Origin: Christensenellaceae bacterium
GTDB lineage: Bacteria; Bacillota; Clostridia; Christensenellales; DTU072
NCBI GenBank assembly: GCA_031278175.1
Contig: JAITLB010000050.1
Coordinates: forward strand, 1 to 34,132
Direction of reading: 5' to 3'
DNA: 34,132 nucleotides
Shown here: piece by piece, positions 1 to 11,900 of the stretch
Layout of the letters: every line of letters starts with the position of its first letter
Position numbering within the stretch: the stretch's first letter is position 1
Notes under the pieces: model-generated
The model's database searches: none
What the model was told of the DNA's origin: nothing
What the model saw: only the letters and a program-made list of their open reading frames with translations
Program-made: the position numbers and the translations under genes

Positions 1-762
1 AATCTTGAATCGAGCAAATGTCATACAAGTTCTATGCCAGATTTGAAGCGTGCAAATAAAAACAGATCAAAGAAAAGAAAACCGATTATAATAATTATTA
101 GCATACTTGTTTTGCTCTCTATTCTGTTTTGGGGTCAAACATCGATATTTTCTAGACTGATAGGCAAATTGAAAAAATGTGAGGATTTGGTTTGTTATGC
201 CGTTGCATCGCGTGCATTTGAGAGCGAGATCTATGCACTAAGTTATGCAGAATCGGTTTTTGCGGCAGGTGGTGCTGGTTATGTGCTAGGTCACGATGAG
301 CGCTTTTATGTTATTCTCGCAACATATTTTGAACAAAATGAAGCCGAAGTGGTCAAAGAAAAAAATGGTGCGACTAATATGCTTAAATTGGTAGCGACAG
401 GGTTTAGCGATAAATTTGATAATGCTAAAGATAAAAAAGTCATAAGAGAAGTTATAAATAAAATTTGGGAAAGTGTCCGCATGGTCGCGGAGATTGCAAT
501 AAAGCTCGATTTAAAGGAGATTAGCGACATCGAAATTATATCAAAACTAGAAGAAATTAAGAATGAAATCTTGGACCTTCAAAGTAAATCAGCTAGTGCA
601 ACTAAGAATGAATTGTGCGTAGATGTTGTAGTGGAGTTAATAGAAAAATACTTAAAAGCACTAAATTCGATTATGACCTCTGGTATGACCAAGAGAGCAG
701 CAAGTGCAAGAAGAGCATCAGCGCAATCACTAGCATTAATGAGCACTGTCATAAGTGATTAG
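1..762 (+). CDS. Membrane-anchored hypothetical protein with SPOR-like segment (5' end probably outside the window)
   Basis: ORF 34..762, but the frame is open to base 1 (N L E S S K C H T S S M...) and there is no Shine-Dalgarno before ATG 34. Basic N-terminus, then a hydrophobic helix (PIIIIISILVLLSILFWG), then 'YAESVFAAGGAGYVLGHDERFYVILATYFEQNEAEVVKEK', which resembles the SPOR-domain pattern. Confidence 0.6.
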   Translation, partial: NLESSKCHTSSMPDLKRANKNRSKKRKPIIIIISILVLLSILFWGQTSIFSRLIGKLKKCEDLVCYAVASRAFESEIYALSYAESVFAAGGAGYVLGHDERFYVILATYFEQNEAEVVKEKNGATNMLKLVATGFSDKFDNAKDKKVIREVINKIWESVRMVAEIAIKLDLKEISDIEIISKLEEIKNEILDLQSKSASATKNELCVDVVVELIEKYLKALNSIMTSGMTKRAASARRASAQSLALMSTVISD

Positions 763-1479
763 ACGGGAATGTTTGAAATCACATGTTAAAATAATTGTTA
801 GTGTTGGCAACACAATTCACAAAAAGTAAGAATTAATATCAAATATGTAGACAATAAAGAAAGCAATAGAACTTAGGCGACATAGTGTTTTTGAATTTAG
901 TAATTTTATTAAGCATTATATGTGCGGAATTGTGGATCGCAATAAGTTCTAATAGCACACAATAATTTAGTACATGTTAATGGTCATGTCATTTGGATCC
1001 GTCAGGACTTATGCAATACACTTACTAACTTATAGTCGCATAAATCTTAGATTCAATGCAAAACCGAGATTGAGAGGAACTCTGATGATATAATTAGCCA
1101 AAAACGATTGCGACCTTAATTTAACCTGGGGTAGAGTAATGGATATCATTGAAGTGTTAAGACGCTCAATTCTATTGAATTAATTAGTAAGACATAAGAT
1201 TTAATGCAAACCCTGCACTACACAAATAGCACGTATGTAGTGTAAATGACATTGCTGAGGCGCTAAGAGTTGAGAGGGTTGCGATAATTTATACAGACTA
1301 TCAGTTCCAGTTAATGGAATTAGCGAGAATTATTAAGATTAAACTGACTCGAGTTTGTTTTTGGACACGTTTAGATATCCATCTATTTTTGTACTTTAGT
1401 CTTAACCAGGGTTATATTATAATTCTCTACATATTTTTGCATGTCTTTTATCAATAACGCGAAAGAAGGTTGCGCACTA

Positions 1480-1508
1480 TTGCAATTTTGCCGAGCTAGG
1501 TTTATAAT
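1480..1508 (+). promoter_or_regulatory. Sigma70-type promoter upstream of yjbQ-like gene
   Basis: TTGCAA (1480-1485), 17 nt spacer, TATAAT (1503-1508). Confidence 0.55.
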
Positions 1509-1659
1509 ATGTTGATGCAAATCAATGCGATATATGTTTTAGCGTTTATGTAGATTTACAAGCTGACTATTTTAATAAGTAGTTAAAGAGGCTAGCTTTT
1601 AAAATACACAATATAAGGTTAAAATTTTGCATCATATTAAAGACAAGGAGTATTTGATA

Positions 1660-2076
1660 TTGAAGTCATATAGAAAGGAATTACATTTTGTCGTGCCCTC
1701 GAGGCGTGGTTTTGTTAACATAACCCCAAATGTTGAAACTGCTATTAGAGAGAGTGGTGTAAGAGAGGGATTATGTTTAGTGAATGCCATGAACATAACG
1801 GCTAGCGTATTTATTAACGATAATGAAAGCGGGCTACATCGTGATTTTGAGCGCTGGCTGGAAGGTCTTGCTCCTGAAAAACCATACAGTCAATATGATC
1901 ATAATGGATATGAAGATAACGCTGACGCTCATCTAAAGCGCACTATTATGGGGCGTGAGGTTGTTGTTGCGATAACAGATGGTAGACTAGATTTTGGGAC
2001 TTGGGAACAAATATTCTATGGTGAATTCGACGGCAAACGTGATAAACGCGTTTTAATTAAAATTATAGGCGAATAA
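1660..2076 (+). CDS. YjbQ/UPF0047 family protein (secondary thiamine-phosphate synthase family)
   Basis: ORF track starts at TTG 1627. AAGGAG (1645-1650) sits 9 nt before in-frame TTG 1660, giving a 138-aa product with family motifs ([42 protein letters not shown]). Confidence 0.85.
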   Translation: MKSYRKELHFVVPSRRGFVNITPNVETAIRESGVREGLCLVNAMNITASVFINDNESGLHRDFERWLEGLAPEKPYSQYDHNGYEDNADAHLKRTIMGREVVVAITDGRLDFGTWEQIFYGEFDGKRDKRVLIKIIGE

Positions 2077-2880
2077 AACCCATCGCAATGTTTGCTTAAT
2101 GAGTTTTCCCTAATTAACATATAACTCTGCATTTTGTTTAATCGCTAGTATCGCTGCGCTTAGTCCGCTAATTTAGTTAATATTTGTGTAGCGAGTATTT
2201 GGGTTTTAGTAGAAATCTGCTATAAACTTATCTAGGTTACTAAATTATCTGCTACTTCAGTTTTAGATAAGCATTGGATTTTAAGTTATTAGGTGCTCAA
2301 TTGCTAGGCAAAAGTGTCCCGTGTTAGCATTAGGCAATAAATGATATAGAGGTTTGCGGCAAATATGTTTATACAAATCTAGTAAGTAGTTAATAATTGT
2401 AACCCGTTTAGTGAGCGTAACTGTGTTTTCGCAAATTAAGCTAGTAAAATTTAGTCAAAGTAGTGTAGTTATAACTAGTTTTATTAAGTTAAGCAAATTA
2501 AGCGAATTTGCAAATGCACTTATAAAGCGGGTTAGATAATTGCGTGGCACAAAAATTCCTTGCTGTTTGGATGTTTTCTTAGACTAAACCCATATAAAAA
2601 TTAGTTAGATAATGGTGGTTGATTAGTGGAATTTTAAGTTTTAATTTTATAGGATTAGTCTAAATTATCAGAGATTTGTTTCTATTTGTGATGTTTGCAT
2701 CACTGCAAGTAAATACTTAAGATAATTCTATTGTAGCGGTCCTTCTACTGGCAAGCTTAATGCTCGGATAATTTTAGTATGCTAATAAATGTCGCCATTT
2801 TAGAATACATGAAAAACACCCTAGTTTATGAAGTTTTAGTGTATTTGAGTGTAAAAATAAGGTAAATTACTATGCCCTAA

Positions 2881-2909
2881 TTGACTAATTTCACTATTTG
2901 TAGTATCAT
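2881..2909 (+). promoter_or_regulatory. Sigma70-type promoter of the giant surface-protein locus
   Basis: TTGACT (2881-2886), exactly 17 nt, TATCAT (2904-2909), about 80 nt before ATG 2990. Confidence 0.6.
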
Positions 2910-2937
2910 ATAGGGGACTATAAAATCATCCCTAGTT

Positions 2938-2956
2938 TACGCGCGCGCGCGTGCGT
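2938..2956. other. Alternating pyrimidine-purine (CG)n tract in the 5' leader
   Basis: T-A-(CG)6-TGCGT, 19 nt of strict Y-R alternation, between the predicted promoter and the GGAGG (2973-2977) of the giant gene. Confidence 0.85.
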
Positions 2957-2989
2957 CTAGTAGTGGTTCAACGGAGGTATTACCCGGAC

Positions 2990-5900
2990 ATGAATAAGCG
3001 AGGCAAACTCATATCTGGTATTTTTATTGCGATCATAGTAATGGTCGTTTCAATAGTGATTGGGACAATCTCCGTTCTTGATGCTGGTGCTAAAACTGAA
3101 GATATTTACGCTTCATTATATAATGCAGCACCTACTGACGGCACTGTTATAAAAAACACTAATTTTTGGTACACAAACGATAACACGGTTAATGGAACAT
3201 ATCTTGATGACTCTGCAAATTCTGGAATGCAAGTTGGGAGTAATACCCTGCAAACGAGAGGCACGGCAACTGGCGGTAATGTGTCAGGTAGTAGCAATCC
3301 TGTAGCTGGAACTTTTAGGGATTTTAGAATGTCAGGAATTACATATTATGCTGCAACCGCTACAGCATTCGAGGGTACTGCTTCAAGTGATGGTGCTGTA
3401 TTAGCTTCAAATATCAGATTTAATACAACCGATAAACAATCTTATGGATTAGCTTCTGCGATCAAGGATTCTGGTTTTCAAGTTAAGTTTAATTTTGATG
3501 CTATGCTAGATAATCGTGCAGGTACAACTACGACATTTGTTGTCTATTTGAATTGGTATCCAACAGGTCCTGCTGGATCTAGAGTTGCAAACACCAGCAA
3601 AAATGTTACTATAGATTCAGGTGCTAGCAATTTAACTGGTTCAGGATATGAATTAACTGTACCTACCGCAACAGATATTGATTTAGCTAAGGCGGTCCTT
3701 GAGATTGTTATCTATATTCCTAGTAATGTTAACTTTAGAATTCTTTCACCTGCAGCGGGTGCTGAAGTTATGTTGTCAAGCACTGTAAATATTGCGACAA
3801 CCTCATCGCTAGTTATATCGGGTGAAAACCGTAACACTTATACAATACAATCAACACAACAACTAAACACGGGCGGGTATGTCAAACCTGGGGACACAGT
3901 GGAATTTACCACTTACGCATACACTTCTTCTCTAAGCAACAGATATGTATTTTCTGATGTTTATCCATATGTTATGGGTTTGCAAAATTTATCAGGTACC
4001 GAAAAATTTATTGGAAAACAAAATGGTATGACCTACGATGATACAAATCCCGCATGCATAGTTTATGAAAGCAATGGAATTGAATTAACAAAGGTTACTG
4101 AAGAGTATCAGAAAGTAACAAACAACCAGGGCGAATTTGTTTCATATAAGACATCGTTTATTGTAGGTCAAAATTTGTCGATGGGCACAGTGCTCAATAT
4201 CCGACCTAAAATTATTATCGGTGTAAATTTTGATGGGTCATTCGTGCAGAAGTATCAAAAAGAAACGGGACCATATACTATTTCTATAGATTCAGTTATA
4301 CCCTCTATGCCAGAAATTGCGCCAAATTCGACGTTAGGAAAGGCAATCAGTCAAGAAGCATGGTATACAGCGACCAATTCACCTACATTGGAAATGTCGA
4401 GCACTTCACATACAATAGCAACTGATGAGCACACGTTTGCATTTGTTTTCCCATCTTATGTTTTATCTATTGATGCATCCTTATATGATTTCAGTTCATA
4501 TATTACTCAGTTTGAAATTGATGAAGGTGCTGTCTCTATACCAGTAACTACAAATTTAGACGGTTCCAGCATACCAGGCAATGTACAACGTCTTTTTAAA
4601 TATACCAGTGATCGAGGCAGTTCAATGCCCGCAAAAACAAAATCTTTAAATTTTACTGATGCTGGTGTGTTTACAGTATTTTTAGTTTCAGTAGATCTAG
4701 CTGGCAATAAAAGCACTGTAAGAACTTATGTAAATGTAATGGTAGATGCTAGCGAACATACTGTGCTTGCATCGTATCGTGTTGGGGATGGGACGATTAC
4801 TCTTGGTAAAGGTGACATACGTTTCCGCTATATTATAGGTGAAAACGAACACAATGCCGATGGAAGTTTAAAGCTAACCGCTTCAACATACTTATCACAA
4901 GCTAAATATTTGACCACTAGTGGTGCTAAACGTGGCGAGTATGTAACGATAATGTTAGTTATGAATGCTACGGCATATTCATACTACAGACTAGAAAGTT
5001 ATATGAACTATGCAAGTAGTCAACCAGCCGTACAACGGCCAACGATGTTATTAGAAGGTGTAGACAGATATATTTATATGCGCTTTATAATGGATGAAAC
5101 TAACGTAGAGTATGGCGGTATCGCTCTTGAATGCGCCTTGCTTGAGAGAGCGCAGATTATTATAGCTCAACGTGAATTCGTATATAGCGGATCACCTCTA
5201 AATTTGAGCACTTATACACAGGTGTCATCTATAACAACGACAGGTTCAACAGGTTCTATTTTAGCTGGGATATCGACATCATTTAAATATTATAACATTT
5301 ATACAGTCACAGCAAGCATTTCGGGCAATGTGACAACTATAACTTACGATGGGTCAAATTATACCGTTAATTCGCTTAGCCCAATCGTTCCGCTATCAAC
5401 ATATACAATGGGCGGAAAGAGTTATTACTCTGCTACAGTTAGTCAGGGTACTGGTGGAGTATATAATTTAAGGATTGTACCTTTAGACGAATCCATGTTA
5501 ACAATTACCAATGCTGGCGAATATTGGTTTATTTCTGAAATAGCGACTCAAATTGGGACACCGAGATATTACGCTGTCAATGAAAATACCGTTATCATAA
5601 ACAAGGCATCTCCAGCTGTTTTGGGGTTGACAGCGACACCTATAACATACGGTTCCTCTATTGATAAACTGGATTATATTAGTTATTCAACTAGTGGTGT
5701 TGCATATTCAGCCGCCAATGGAAATATCAACATTTTCTATGACTTACAAACACCCACCTTAGAAGTTAAAAGACTTTATCTTACTAGTTCAGGAGTATGG
5801 GGCGAGTACATTATAAAAACACCAACGGCAGACAGTCAAGACTATATTATGCCTGAAGCTGGCACTATAAATATAAACGTAGAGTTTTCACCATTTGATC

Positions 5901-8900
5901 CAAGACTAAAGCTAGATGGTACACCTTTGCTACCTGATGAAGTCGCCACTTATACCTCTAACTATACATTTTATTTAAATTTCTATAACGGTATTACATT
6001 TACAGGTGGAAATGGTTTCTATGCAGCTAATTACAGCATAACTACCTATACATTCGCATGTGTAATAAATCCAGCGCCCGCTACAATCGAAATAGACGAA
6101 GAAAGTGTTGCTAATTTAGTCTACAATGGAAATTCATTAGTTCCTGCATATAATACTGTGCCAGCTGATCTTTCATATATAGCACTATACGAGCTGCGCA
6201 ATCCAAATGGTTCTTATGGTCAACAATCAGCAGCGCTACCTGTAGTAGCTGGTGAATATAGGGCAAGTTATTATGTTCAGGAGAAGAATTACCACTCAAG
6301 TACGATAATAAGCACTTTTGAAGTTAAGAAAAAAAGCGTTAGCTTAAGTGTCGAGGATCAATATTTGACCGCTTGCGAAGAACAAGGTTATACAATGGCG
6401 GTTACTGATGATGGTAAAACATATAATCGCTACTTTAGTAGTATATACGGTCGCTTAGTTTCGCCACCTATGACTGTGACTTCGGATAATCCCGATTTGC
6501 AACTAGCAGGTATAGGTTATAAATACGCGTTCAAGTTGGTGCGCGATTTAGATGGAAATCCAATAAGTTCTACGTATTCAGAAGAAATGTCGTTAGCTGA
6601 TGTAAGAACAGAAATGCGAGCTGCGGGCGCATTCTTGCTGAGAATAGTTGTAGATGCAACTAATTTTACTGGCGAGTTTACTTTGATGGTATGCGTGTCC
6701 CCCGCTGATGCACTAGATGCGACAGTTGCATCTTACTTTACAATTAGTTTCCCAGCATTAAAGTCGTCTTACGCTGTATATAATATTGACAGCACTACAC
6801 CTATGGTCAATCAATATGACACCACCATAGGGCATATTGAATATGGACAAACAATAGCTGAGCTACTTGAAAATAACCAGATATTCCAAAATATGCAAAT
6901 TGCTTTGATTCAATTTACATACACATCTGGCTTAGCTACTGTAGAGGGGCGGTTTAGGTTATACAGCGAAGAAGAAATAACCGATTCTTATGAGGTAAGA
7001 ATTGATGGTAAATACATATTGCCTGTTTTATATAATTCAAGCAATCAAATTATTCCGTATTATACATACATTGTCTGGGAAGCCGGGCATTATGAAGGTG
7101 AGGTGTTTATTCCAAACACAGGGTTTAAACCAATTACTCGTGAAATATCACTTTATGTAGCACGTGCAACCCCGACATTTGACAAGGTGTTTTTTGACCC
7201 TATAGTTTATGAGACCACTCTTGATGATCTAACTTGGTTCGGTGCACCACATGTAGCCGGTAACAATGCTGACATAACAGGTATTGTAGGATACGACTTA
7301 ATTTCAACACAATATCAATTAGTTCCATCGAATGTGGGATATGCACCTGAAGTAGGTGTGACTCCTGTCACATATAGATTTGTGCCAAGCGATAGAAAAA
7401 ATTATCGAGATGTTGAATTTACTGTCAACATAACTGTAACTCAAAAAACTGCTGGAATTACAATCGAGGAAAACCCGACTGCTCAATATGGAGATATTTA
7501 TGTAGCGCCTATAGTTACCACAAATCCTGCCAGCAGAGTTATACAATATGAGTATTTTGACGGGGAAACACCTATAACAATAAATTCAGCTACACCAGTG
7601 GGTGTGTATAGATTAGTTGTAACAATAGTAGATAAAAATTATGTAGGCACAGCTGAAACAAACTACACAATCACAAAAGCGCAACTGGAATGGAATGTTC
7701 AACCGACACCACAACAAGGTGAACTTCGGTTCGGGATAAAAGTTGATGAAATTATTTTAACAACCAGCGGATCATTAAAGACGAGGTATGGCACATATAT
7801 TCTTCCTGGAACATTTAAGTGTCTAATGGCACAAGGCATCGAATCCGGCGATTACATTCCAACAGGAACGCATGTTGTTACGGTCTCATTCACACCAGCT
7901 AGTATTGTGACTGCAGGTTTTTATGATAAGTATATAGTAAGTGAATTAACTATAAATATCGGGATATTAAAAAACGTTCCTGATGTAGCAGTAACTGGAA
8001 CAACAGTTACATACGATGGTACGCAAAAATCTCCAGTTATAAGTTTTGGTAATTTAATAGATGATTATTCCATAAATTACAGCGTAGTGTATAATGATTT
8101 ATCGACAGGAGCTGAGCTAGAGGGACCACCAATTAATGCTGGATCATACAATGTTACAGTCTTAATAGATGATCCTAACTATGAAAAAGTGTCCGATCCT
8201 GTAGTATTTAAAATTAACAAGGCACCTGTAGATGTTAAACTAGGGACATATGTATTTGGTTATGATGGCGCATCTCATGCTCTTACAGTAGAGTTATCAG
8301 TTAAAGACTTAGCATATTCCATTGCGTATGTAAACAATGGGGGTGTTTCAAGCAGTTCACCACAATCGGCAGCTGGCAAGTATAGAGCTGTTTTAGAGCT
8401 GAATGAATCCAACTATGCGATTAATGGAGTAGGTAACTACCCATTCTATATTATACCGCTTGTCAATTATGTTGATCTTGGATCACTTGTACAATCGTAT
8501 GGTGATGTATATGGTATAGATGCTGGATTCAACTATGACAATGTTACTTCGGTTACCTACTACAAGCAAGAATCTACGGGGATCGAGTTAACTAACGTCA
8601 ATAAAGCAATAGTAGACAAATATTTACTATCTTTCAAAATTCAGGTTAATGGTTTAATTTGTGATGTTATAGCTTCCATCGGAGATCAAGAAGATGTCTA
8701 CTATTGTAGAACCATCATCAACGACAATGAAACCGATGCTACATTTGTATTGCATACATCTGTTGAGACAATTGAAGATTTATATCTCACAATTGAAAAA
8801 GCTGTTGTAGATATTAATGTATTACCTCTTTATACAACAGTTTACGACACGAAGCCGTACAATACAGATTCAGTGTATGCCATTGCTGAAGTTGATGTAA

Positions 8901-11900
8901 AATTTGTTTATTCTTACTATCAGATAATAGATGAATTGCAAGGCGAAAAACTAGATCAAGCTATTAATGCTGGTACATATCGTTTTGTAATAGAGATAGA
9001 GGATCATAATTATGCTGGCACTGTTGATACCGTCTTAGTTATTCAAAAAGCGGATGCTGATGCAAGACAAGCTCCTTCACTCGATTCTAGATATAGTTAT
9101 AGCGATGATCCTAAGACTGTTAAATTTAGACCAGATGGTTCTGTTATGTTCAATGGTTCAAACATTGCTAACTCTGGCGCGTGGGAGATTACAACACAGG
9201 ATTTTGACAAACTGGGGGTTGGGGCTTATGATAATATTACATTTAAGTTTACACCCTCGGATACTAGTATTAATTCCGCTTATGTAATCGGCACTGCAAC
9301 TGTCAACAAAAAAGACATATCGGAATACGTAAGATACGATGATGCAGATTTACTACAACAATATAATCTAGCACAGCATAAAGTCAGAGCGTATATAGAT
9401 ACCGCTGTAGCTGATCTATTTAAAGCAAGTGACAAAAATCTAACTCTAATAGTCACTTACAATGGTTCGACATATCAACCCGAAAGATGTGGTTTATATT
9501 CCATAGTCATAACGGTATCTAGCACTTGCTACGAAGGTTCGATAGGAAGTGGTGCTGACAAAATAGAGATGCAAATTCAGACGGCGACCCCGTCGATTAT
9601 ATTGCCGACTATTGCAAGCATAAAACTAGGGCAAACATTACAAAGTTCAAGTTTGTCTGGGGGGTTGGCATATATTGGTGACACGTCACACGCAGTAGAG
9701 GGAGAGTTCTTCTTCGAGAATAGCGCATACAAACCAGATAAATTAAATTATAGAACTATATATTTAGGGTTTGCGCCTAAAGATTATAACAATTATAATC
9801 AAGTCACATTCGGTGCTAGTGTATTAGTGCTCCCAGTAGATGACAGCGAATACAACTATAGTTACGGCACAGTAAATGCCGCTGAGTTTATTTACGGTGA
9901 ACCTTTATCAGCGGTAACAATAACATTGACAAGTCAGTCGTTGGTACGTGGAAGTGTTGAATGGGTAAATCCGAACTATATTGCAAAAAACGGCGAAAGT
10001 GTTCAGTATCGCTTTATCCCAGCTTCTTCGCAAACTAACGATCAAGGTATGCCATATTATGATGTTTATCCTATTGTTTATGGCAACATACAAGTTGTGG
10101 TGAATGATGCTACATTCGTGTTTGATTCCGAATCATTTGCGACAGTTTATGTTGGTGAAAGACTACAAGAGCTTAGGTTAGATATTAAGATCCGAAATGC
10201 AAAAACTGGAGCCCTAGTTACAGATTATAATTATACTCTAGATGTCGGGGATACCGGTGTGGCGCTAAATACTCTCATTGAAGAGGCGCATGCAACTGAT
10301 TCTCCTAATCTTGATATTAGATTACATATAACTAAGAATTCATATACTGCAGGGAATTTCGTTCTTAAAGATATAAAGGTTAGACATTATCTTTCACAAG
10401 ACCGATTTAATGCAGCGGTAAATTCAAAAATGTATGATGGTGTTGCAATAAAAGACACATCTATTATACAGATGGCAGAAGTTAATGTTGCAAACACAAC
10501 TTTCGAGCCGATGCCTGGTGCGTATAAAATTACAAATATAGTTTGTGATGGCAATACTGTGGATTCAGTTTTAGCGGCTGGTGCATACACAATTAGCGCG
10601 TCCTATGACGATGGAACACATTATGGCACATTCTCGTTTACATTCGTTGTTGATAAACGGAATATATCTAATGCTATATCACCTGCAGTTTATACAAGTA
10701 CTGGTACCGAAGAGGGTGTAATCTTCAAGACAGTAGAATATATATATGGTTCAAATGTGGATGCATTCGAATTAGAGTTTTCCGAGTTTGCTAATGGATC
10801 TGTTATTGAATACGATCCTGATGCAATATTGCCGTATATAACATATAATTATTATAATAACATATCTAAAGATATGCCATACGGTAGCACAGCACCTCGA
10901 AACGCTGGTATGTATTATGTAGAAGTATCAATTTCAGTTGAATGTCCCGAATATGTAGGCATGGCAGCATTTATGTATCGAATCGATCGCAAAGAAGCCA
11001 ATGTGTATTTCCCAAGTGCTGGAGGTTATACATTCCAGTATGGGCAAATAATTTCCATAGTTCCAGTTATAGATGTTACAGAGACAGAGGGCTATTATAT
11101 TACTTATGATGGCAATCGCGCTGTCCCAGAAAATGCTGGTGAGTATAATGTGGTCGCGCATTTAGATGGCAAGAATTTTTACGGTACATCTTCAGCTGTT
11201 AAATTAATAATTCAAAAAGCAAAACTAGTAGTTGCGCAATTCCCAACCGTGTCGGGTTTGACTTACGGGCAGAATCTTGGAAGTGCTAAAATTACTGGCG
11301 GCATAGTCATGAATCCAACAACAGGCACAATTGCTAATGGTGCTTTTGCGTTTATGGATCCAAACATTGTTGCGTTTACTGCTGGCGCAACAAATTTAGT
11401 GTATTTGAAGTACGAATATAATGACAATTATGAGATGCTTGAAAACATCCCCGTAAATGTGTCTGTTGGTAAAGCCACAACGAGCATAGACATAATCAAT
11501 GCAACTGCGGTATATACTGGCGGTGAGGTATATCCACAAGTAAGAGCGGATACCGCTTATCCAGTTTCCTTTGACATGGTGTTCAGACGTAACGCGGGTG
11601 TTGTTGCGCCAATTAGTGCTGGAACTTACACCGTGACAGTAACCATTAATGATGATAATTACAGTGGTGAAATTACGGGAATAATATTTACTATAACTCC
11701 TGCACCAGTAATAGCAAATGAAAATCCCGTAGCATCTCCAGTTGTTTATGGTTCGGCACTTAGCACTAGTGTTTTAGTTGGTGGATGGGTTCGCTATTTC
11801 GATACAGGACTAGGTAGAGGTTCTTTTACATATCTTTATCCTGGATTAGTACCAGGTGAAGAACAGCGTATAGGTGCTGCCGGACCACATGACGTAGGGA

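Noticed and set aside
2951-2989. GTG start of the giant ORF at 2951
   Set aside because: Begins within the CG tract and adds residues MRLVVVQRRYYPD without an RBS; ATG 2990 has GGAGG upstream and begins a signal/TM-like sequence.
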